From: Sweltsa coloradensis
Taxonomy: Eukaryota; Arthropoda; Insecta; Plecoptera; Chloroperlidae
Assembly: GCA_024449915.1 (NCBI GenBank)
Contig: JAMZAV010000643.1
Location: 248,001 to 312,000, forward strand
Direction of reading: 5' to 3'
DNA length: 64,000 nt
Below the pieces are notes generated by a model that ran no database searches, was not told the DNA's origin, and was given only the letters and a program-made list of their open reading frames with translations. Shown piece by piece: positions 58,277 to 64,000 of this stretch (position 1 is the first letter of the stretch; each line of letters begins with the position of its first letter). The position numbers and the translations under genes were made by a program.

Positions 58277-58900
58277 CAGTGGCGGCTCGTGGACATTATA
58301 ACAGGTGGTGCTAATATACAGCAAACGTAAATCATGCATATGGGTTATGTGTGACAGGAAAGGAGGGGTGTGTGAGGTTGTCACAATATCCACCTCCTCC
58401 ACTCAAATACAAATAATTGAATAACAATTAAACTGCACTCAATTTAAATTAAACAACAATTACCTACAACGACTGCTGTAGGGTTGAAGACTGACTCATG
58501 ACGAGTGAAGTGATTGCAAGGGTGCGCGGCTAGCGGGCGAACCTATACAGAGCCCGAGTGCGCGAGTCCCGATAGCACCAGAAGACCGGTTTGCGTTTCG
58601 TTTTACCCGTGTTATTCCCTGTCGTTGCGTGCTAAAAGGGCTTAAAAGTCGTCGAATTCGGTGCGGAGCACATCGCAGGTTTCTACATATGCTTGGTTAA
58701 AAACCATCACCACCATGTACTACGCGGTATGAAAAAGTTGACCATCAGCGTCATCTCTGCAGCACGGCCGCGGATACTTTTGAATACTTAATTTTACAAT
58801 ACATACACATTGAACTTATCAAAAAATCAGTTTAATGGAGATGGATGATTTATGGTGGTGGTGCTACAGCACCAGCGCACAATAGCACGAGTCGCCACTG
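58277..58900. mobile_element. hAT-like non-autonomous element 2, inserted in the PLE
   Basis: Begins CAGTGGCGGCTCGTG and ends CACGAGTCGCCACTG, a 15-bp inverted repeat with one mismatch. It is flanked by the exact 8-bp duplication CTAAAAGG (58,269-58,276 and 58,901-58,908). The first bases resemble element 1 (CAGTGGCGG) but the interior is unrelated, so they are two families of one superfamily. No transposase. Confidence 0.95.
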
Positions 58901-58908
58901 CTAAAAGG

Positions 58909-59390
58909 ACCTTCTTGTTCAACGAGACCCTATGATTGACACAAGTGGCGACGATAGGGAACCTGACGGGTCATTTCCGTGTAAAAGACCTCTTTGCAAA
59001 ACGTTCCCTATCCACCCAGCAACTACGTCATTCACAGCTGGAGCCACAAACAAGACCTACCCCATTAGAGGCCATCACAACTGTGCCTCCACTGACGTCA
59101 TCTACCAGCTCAAGTGTAACCTGTGTCCAGCTGAATACATTGGCCTAACGAGTAACCTTCTTAGCAATAGAATGGCTGGCCATAGGTGTGACACAGACAC
59201 CCACAAGAAGCCGAAACCTGTGCCCACTCACGCAGGAACCCATGACCTCCGGTTCGACGATTGCTACACTACACGAGTAGTTCGATCGCTCCCGGGCGCA
59301 ACCGACAGAGAGTTAAGGTCCATGGAGCTCGCTCATCAATGGATAACTAAATCTCGCAACAAACCTAACTTAAAACTACGCTTAACTCAC
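58909..59390 (+). pseudogene. Penelope-like retroelement, GIY-YIG endonuclease part
   Basis: The frame resumes as DLLVQRDPMIDTSGDDREPD and, within the 173-residue frame starting at 58,932, contains a Cys/His cluster (Cys17, Cys22, His48, His49, Cys51). The GIY-YIG nuclease core follows: VIYQLKC (56-62), C65, EYIG (68-71), the conserved Arg80 and His84, then the downstream RELRSMELAHQW (126-137) with candidate catalytic Glu127/Glu132. The GIY-YIG nuclease makes the nick that primes reverse transcription in endonuclease-bearing PLEs. One base must be removed at the hAT2 junction to join it with the linker. The last residues run into the CTCA microsatellite. Confidence 0.92.
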
Positions 59391-59673
59391 ACAATCACAC
59401 ATTCATACACACTCACATACACTCACACACTTGCTCATTCACTCACACACTAATTCACTCACTCATACTCACTCACACACTCACTCACTCATTTACTCAC
59501 TGACTCACCCACTCACTCACTCACTCACTCACTCACTCACTCACTAACTCACTGTCTCACTCACTCACGTTCTCACTCACAAACACACACTCTCACTCTC
59601 ACTCACTCACACTCATACTCACACTCACACTCACACTCACACTCACACTCACACTCACACTCACACTCACACT
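59389..59673 (+). repeat. CTCA/CACT microsatellite downstream of the PLE
   Basis: About 285 bp of imperfect CTCA/CACTCA repeats; complementary to the 55,919-56,046 tract. Confidence 0.95.
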
Positions 59674-59773
59674 CATGTGCACGGATTCGAGACCCTCCAC
59701 CCCCACTTCTTCTTCTTCTACCCCCCCCCCCCTACTCTAACCTCTCCTGGTCAACAGCTTTGTGGACCAGAAC

Positions 59774-59802
59774 GACCGAAGAAGGCAAGGCCGAAACGTC
59801 TG
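59774..59802 (+). ncRNA. Hammerhead-like motif of PLE type (degenerate)
   Basis: GACCGAAGAAGGCAAGGCCG followed by AAACGTCTG. The GGC-AAG-GCC hairpin followed by GAAAC matches stem II and the GAAA box; the first core box reads CCGAAGA instead of CTGANGA. It sits just 3' of the PLE, as expected of PLE terminal repeats that carry such ribozymes. Probably inactive. Confidence 0.5.
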
Positions 59803-60010
59803 TTTGTGTATTTATTTTTATCTGTGTTAGCTTTTTGGCAGCCACCTCCACATGTCAGGTAAGCTGTTGACTCCTTATATCTATCCACATTGATTATACC
59901 TGGAAGGCATCTACCTATATATATATATATATATATATGGGATAAAAACAAGGATCTTGGGTAAAACCGCGTCGAAAATAAGATGAACCAGGGCAGAACC
60001 TGGGCGTCCA

Positions 60011-60048
60011 CCGACGTTTCGTCTGTACTACGTCAGACATTTTCAAGG
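60011..60048 (-). ncRNA. Hammerhead-like motif of PLE type (degenerate, minus strand)
   Basis: On the minus strand CTTGAAAATGTCTGACGTAG, then TACAGACGAAACGTCGG. Stem II GTCTG/CAGAC and the GAAAC box are intact; the first box is TTGAAAA, not CTGANGA. This and the following entry show further PLE tails inserted on the minus strand. An AT dinucleotide tract lies at 59,917-59,938 beside it. Confidence 0.5.
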
Positions 60049-60245
60049 TTGACTGTGACTCTACGGAGGTTGGAGTCACAGTGGTTGGCAAGCTCGCAGC
60101 GCCCGCCTTATATAGCCTCGGCTGAAGGTGCGGGGCGGCGAGGTTATATATATATATATAGTCGCCTACTATAAAGCCAAGTTTAAACAATATATATATA
60201 AATGAACTAGGTTTTTCGGTTATAATGCCACGTTTATTTACATAA

Positions 60246-60287
60246 GGCCAACGTTTCGATGAAATTTCATTCATCTTCTTCAGGGCC
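60246..60287 (-). ncRNA. Hammerhead ribozyme candidate with intact core (minus strand)
   Basis: On the minus strand: GGCC, CTGAAGA (fits CUGANGA), stem II GATGAA/TTCATC around a TGAAAT loop, GAAAC, then GTTGGCC, whose GGCC can pair with the first GGCC. All invariant boxes of a minimal hammerhead are visible. Minimal hammerheads are a known feature of PLE terminal repeats. The parent PLE body is not in the window; only its 3' tail is (to about 60,175). Confidence 0.65.
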
Positions 60288-60290
60288 AAT

Positions 60291-60780
60291 ACAACTTATA
60301 AATACATGCTGATAAATACAGAACACTGTTATCAGTCATAACTGAGTGGGTAAACTCTAAATACAATTTATTTATTATTTTTTATTATTTAATACAGTAC
60401 ATAAGATTTGGAGGTGCAGGCCCACTTTCGATCCAGGTCTACCACTTTTTTACAATACAACCTACCGGTGCCATAAATAACGAAAAAATATAAATCGTAT
60501 GCATATTTTTTATAGCAAAAATCATTATTCAAAGGTCTTTCAATTGATAACAACGCTTAATCGATTAATTGACACATTGTCTTATACTTTGTAAGATTTA
60601 ATTAACCTAAAGGTGAAAAGTCTACCAAAAGTGTCTAAGGTTCGTATAACTTTGGGATGCAAATGAAAAACCACACTTATAATCTTTATAATTATTAGCG
60701 TAGTGTGAGTCAATAATTGCACATTGTTATTGCGCCCTAGGTTCTTTCAACATTCAGCCTTGGTCGAGGTTGAAGCTGTT
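60291..60780. other. Non-coding stretch, nothing recognised
   Basis: AT-rich with no repeat ends found; it becomes the presumptive promoter region of the exon at 60,872. Confidence 0.5.
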
Positions 60781-60786
60781 GTTTCT

Positions 60787-60831
60787 GATTGGTTGGATAA
60801 GGATGTAAAAGCTGGTCCAGATATCTATAAG
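60787..60831 (+). promoter_or_regulatory. CCAAT-like and TATA-like elements of a candidate promoter
   Basis: GATTGGTTGG (inverse CCAAT) at 60,787-60,796 and TCTATAAG, with TATAAG at 60,826-60,831. The latter lies about 45 bp upstream of the start codon at 60,872. An initiator-like CCAGACTG about 25 bp downstream of the TATA would leave a short 5' UTR. Motif evidence only. Confidence 0.4.
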
Positions 60832-60871
60832 TTGCAAGTCTTTAATCCAGACTGACTCTACCACGCCCGTC

Positions 60872-60922
60872 ATGAAGAACGTAGCCGCCGTTATTATGTT
60901 GGGTTGTGTGCTATCCGTCATG
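60872..60922 (+). CDS. Candidate first exon of a secreted-protein gene (partial)
   Basis: ATG at 60,872 opens MKNVAAVIMLGCVLSVM: a Lys, then a hydrophobic stretch typical of a signal peptide. The frame then meets a GTAAGA splice donor at 60,923, in phase 0. A TATA-like box lies about 45 bp upstream. A first intron that cuts the signal peptide is characteristic of many arthropod cuticle-protein and other small secreted-protein genes. No downstream exon is recognisable before the window ends, so the mature product is unknown. Confidence 0.45.
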
Positions 60923-61371
60923 GTAAGACTTTTATACTAACAATTCACGTCTCATCCCTATATTATCATTGTTTTGTAATAGTTGTGTATAACATCTTTA
61001 AAAATAAATAAATACTAAAACATATAGACATAGACATAACATAGAAAATGAGAAAAATCTTTTACGATTTAATCTACAAGAAATTTTAAATTGGAAAAAG
61101 GCTGAAAATGTGTAGGATTAAATTAACCGAAAATGTTTTTCTTCTCAAAGAAATAATTTTTAATCGAATCAGTTTTTAAGTGTCCGGCGGTAACCAAGTT
61201 GTTCCGAATCTTGCACGCTCAAGGTTACCCAAAATTCCGCTCGGAGATGGAGTAAAATTTGCAATCTTTACTCGTATTTCATACTGGCTATGTTTACCAT
61301 AGTACTGTACATGCAGTTCAAAAATGTTCTATAATATTATAATACAATCTAAAAATCTAAAAATCTATCCC
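60923..61371. other. Non-coding, possible intron
   Basis: AT-rich sequence downstream of the candidate exon; no coding segment recognised. Confidence 0.4.
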
Positions 61372-61446
61372 GACCGTTGTTTGAACCCGGGTCTCCCACA
61401 TTCCGGGTATAAAAGGCGCCTTTAGCCGACTAGACTAGGAAAACGT
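61372..61446 (-). repeat. tRNA-like segment (minus strand), probable SINE or pseudo-tRNA
   Basis: On the minus strand CCTAGTCTAGTCGGCTAAAG resembles a D-arm/A-box, and GGAGACCCGGGTTCAAACAA, which can be read as ACCCGGGTTCAAACAACGG, a T-arm/B-box whose 3' strand is damaged. Distances between the boxes are tRNA-like (about 35 bp), but the T-stem and acceptor stem do not close. Confidence 0.45.
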
Positions 61447-61779
61447 CTAATTCGTTGCTAGACGAGTGAGCGAGTCATGTGTGAGTACCCGGGAACATTA
61501 TGCACAAAGTTGATTGATATATAAGGTATTAATAATAGGGATTTAGTTTAATTGGTATGAGGGCGCGTCAACTGTAAGTCCATAATGCGCCACTATAAAC
61601 CATGATAGGCTTGGGAGAAAAGATCCATGCTGAATCCTGCCTTATGTATGGTAGGAAAGGGAATGTTACCGGGTACTCAACACGTGAATCGCTCACCAGT
61701 CTTACCAAAGGACTTTGGCGTTTTCCTAGTTTGTCCGCGGGTGATAATTTATTTGGTTTGGATGGATTATTATTATTTA

Positions 61780-62440
61780 TTCCAACATGACATACAATCA
61801 CATTGCTGGAGGTAAGAAATTAGAGCATAGCCCCATAACACAAAGTGTCTTACCACCAGGACAATATACACAATGCAATAATAGAATATACAAAATACAT
61901 TCAACAATATAAAACACATAATAACAATATACTCAATTATCTCCATATAAGAAAACACAAAATATCACAAAAAATTACTCATAGATAACACACATAAATG
62001 TAATATAAAATGATGGCAAGTGTGAGTGTGAATTTGAGTGTGAATATGAATATGAGTGTATGTGTACATGTGAGTGAGTGGTATTCGTGTTAACTGGTAT
62101 GATCTTGACTGTTCATTAAAGTTATTCTAAGGTCTCTCCGAAATTTATGAAAATCTTGTTCTGTGCGGACCTCATAAGACAGAGCATTCCAATCTCTAAC
62201 AGATCGACAGAAAAAACCTTGCTGATACTGCGTTGTTCTAGCAAAGGGAGGTATCAGAGTAACAGCTCTACCGTATCTGCATGAGCGATATCCAAGTTGT
62301 ATTCTGGTCAATGGATCCAGGTCGACTAGCCCGTTAAACATTTTCTTCAGAAAAACGATTCCCAACTCCTTTAGGTGATTTTCCAGAGTAAGTATATCAC
62401 ACATCTTCGTTCGTTGTTGCCTATTCAAGTCTTTTCTTTT
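61780..62440 (-). pseudogene. LINE (CR1-like) C-terminal fragment
   Basis: The minus-strand frame 62,090-62,428 (112 residues) reads NHLKELGIVFLKKMFNGLVD, then IQLGYRSCRYGRAVTLIPPF, then QGFFCRSVRDWNALSYEVRT and FHKFRRDLRI. The FF-x-R-x-V-x-x-W-N-x-L-x-x-x-V-R pattern is the usual last motif of CR1/Jockey-type LINE ORFs. It is followed on the minus strand by about 300 bp that I take as its 3' UTR, with GAGTGTGAAT-like microsatellite sequence at about 62,020-62,080. The RT core is absent, so it is 5'-truncated. Confidence 0.75.
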
Positions 62441-62865
62441 GGTGATGAAATGATGGAGGCTTGCTTAAACTTTTAAATGACTTAATCCAAGTCTTGAATT
62501 TTTTTGTATTGACATAAGATTGTGTTGTTTACACACACTGTCCCTTCAAGCGTCAAGGGTGACAGTATACGCAGGGTCGTTTTTTTTTTAAATCGAGGCA
62601 CTCTTTGACGATCCAAGTCAAGGCCTGTTAATAATGACATGTGCATGAAGTACATGAAATCTAATGAGATTGGTGGCTGGTTTATTAAAAAAAAAAACGA
62701 ACCTTTATTTGAGAATTTTCTCTTCGAAGATTTTGAGCACACGAGAACAGTGAAGTGTTTTATTTCCGTCTGTCATCAATGTATTCCTATGCTTATATGA
62801 TGTCAACTAGTACCGTAATATCTCCTCTGTATAGATCAAGGATTAATTAATATCAAACCCTATTT
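62441..62865. other. Non-coding, nothing recognised
   Basis: Spacer between two LINE relics; homopolymers at about 62,580 (T) and 62,687 (A). Confidence 0.5.
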
Positions 62866-62869
62866 CCAA

Positions 62870-64000
62870 CTAAGTCGGGTAGGGGGTGGGACGGTCCCAC
62901 CACATTCTTGGCTCCACGGGGTTATCGAAGCCGGCTAGCCATGCCTGACGCTTCTCCCACATCATCTTTTTCTTCCTCTGCGTCATCAATTTCACTTTCT
63001 TCCTCTCCTCTGTCTTCTTCCTCAGGGACCTCCACCAGTTTGTTCCATGTTTTTCGTTCTTCCCAACATTTTTCTTGGTTAATCCTTTCCCAAGCTGCAT
63101 TTCTCTTTTTCAAATCCATTGCTATAACTTCTTCCCATCTCAGTCTGGGCCTCCCTCTTTTTCTCTGTTTGTTTCCTGCATCTTCTTCATACTGTATCTT
63201 AGGGATCCTGTCCTTCTGCATCCTCTTCATATGTCCAAACCACCTCAGCCTTTCTTTCCCTAGCTTAAAGTTTAAACTCTCTACTCCTAGCTCTTTCCTT
63301 ATCTTCGTGCTCCTCATCTTATCAATCTTCGTAACTCCCATTACACTCCTTAAAATTTCATTTCTGCAGCTTGAATTTGTCTTTCTTCTTTACCCCCAAC
63401 TGGCCATGTCACTGCACCATATGTGAGTACCGGTACAAAATATGCTTTGTATATTAAAAGTTTGCATCTCCTTGGCACTTCTTTTTTTCCAAAGCAGTTT
63501 CCTCACTAACTGGAAGAAACTCTCAGCGATACCAGTACGCCTTGCAATCTCCGCGTCTATTTTTCCATCGTCGGAGATTATGCTGCCCAGGTATTTAAAC
63601 ATATGTGTCTCTACTAGTTCTTCCCCTCGAAGTACAATCTTTTTCCTATTCCCAGATTTCTTACTTTTCCCCATAACCATCACTTCACTCTTGTCAATGC
63701 TTATCTCTAGTCCAAATTCTTCTGTACGTTCATTCCATTTCTCCACTTTCTTCTGTACCTCTTCCCATGACTTCCCCCATATGAGTATATCGTCAGCATA
63801 TATTAAGGTTCTAGACGACTCTGGCCCACCCCTCTCCACTTTCCTCAGTATCTCGTCGAGTACTATATTGAAGAGCATCGGTGACAGTACACTCCCTTGT
63901 CTAAGACCTGTCTTGACTTCAAACCAATCCGTTCTGCCATCCTTAGTTTCCAAGCGACTCACATTCTTCACATACATACTCTGTACTCTTTCCACCAATC
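62870..64000 (-). pseudogene. LINE reverse transcriptase, 3' half, running off the window
   Basis: The minus-strand frame 63,390-63,998 (202 residues) contains GLRQGSVLSPMLFNIVLDEI (motif B region, about 31-50), LIYADDILIWG with the catalytic YADD (67-70), ISIDKSEVMVMGK, and HMFKYLGSIISDDGKID. A one-base shift in a run of seven A (about 63,483-63,489, minus strand) ends the frame early; in the next frame the element continues AYFVPVLTYGAVTWP and LRWFGHMKRMQKDRIPK to NAAWERINQEKCWEERKTWN (frame 62,922-63,341). This is the RT plus C-terminal domain of a non-LTR retrotransposon; the endonuclease half would lie beyond 64,000. The same family supplies the 34.3-kb fragment. Confidence 0.92.

Noticed and set aside
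59915..60289. 124-residue minus-strand frame with poly-Ile/Tyr stretches
   Set aside because: It spans AT dinucleotide tracts and PLE tails; no protein family pattern.

Overview
The window is AT-rich, intron-bearing, repeat-dense animal DNA. One protein-coding gene is clearly recognisable, a fatty acid elongase (ELOVL) on the + strand, with coding exons spread over 28,040-40,759. Its protein is most like the ELOVL1/ELOVL7-type elongases of arthropods, and a probable secreted-protein first exon at 60,872-60,922 has the layout seen in arthropod secreted and cuticle-protein genes. I infer an arthropod with a large, transposon-rich genome (a hemipteran or crustacean would fit), but I cannot name the species. 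There is no bacterial, viral or organellar gene organisation and no CRISPR array.

Layout. 1-28,000: no recognisable gene. It holds dispersed repeats, inverted-repeat (fold-back) elements at 4,015-5,188, 5,516-5,995 and 26,886-27,530, a CGTG microsatellite near 9.1 kb, a six-unit tandem array at 22,651-23,710, and a 212-bp tandem duplication at 25,362-25,785. From about 14,940 to 19,660 the sequence is so full of homopolymer runs that its base-level accuracy is doubtful. 28,016-40,759: the ELOVL gene. Exon 1 and exon 2 each lie beside or inside indel-laden duplicate copies, one short exon is not recognisable, and the introns carry an antisense LINE fragment, a hAT-like MITE and fold-back elements. 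40,760-55,900: mostly transposon remnants. These include a piggyBac-like element, two long-inverted-repeat elements flanked by TA (45.6-46.9 kb and 52.0-53.5 kb), a second copy of the 5.5-kb fold-back, tandem duplications, and an element with clustered GGAACT motifs.

55,900-60,290: a broken Penelope-like element (PLE). Its reverse transcriptase and GIY-YIG endonuclease are split by two hAT-like elements, each with an exact 8-bp target duplication. It is followed by a cluster of PLE-type 3' tails carrying hammerhead-ribozyme-like motifs; one (60,246-60,287, minus strand) keeps the full core. 60,300-64,000: a likely first exon of a secreted-protein gene with a TATA-like box, then antisense LINE remnants (a CR1-like C-terminus and a larger LINE reverse transcriptase running off the window edge).

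Functionally, the only intact cellular role visible is ER fatty-acid chain elongation. The remainder is a record of several transposon classes (PLE, LINE, hAT, piggyBac-like, TA-targeting fold-backs, tRNA-derived SINE-like pieces) inserting into and around it, with some sequence-quality problems that affect how the ELOVL 5' half should be read.
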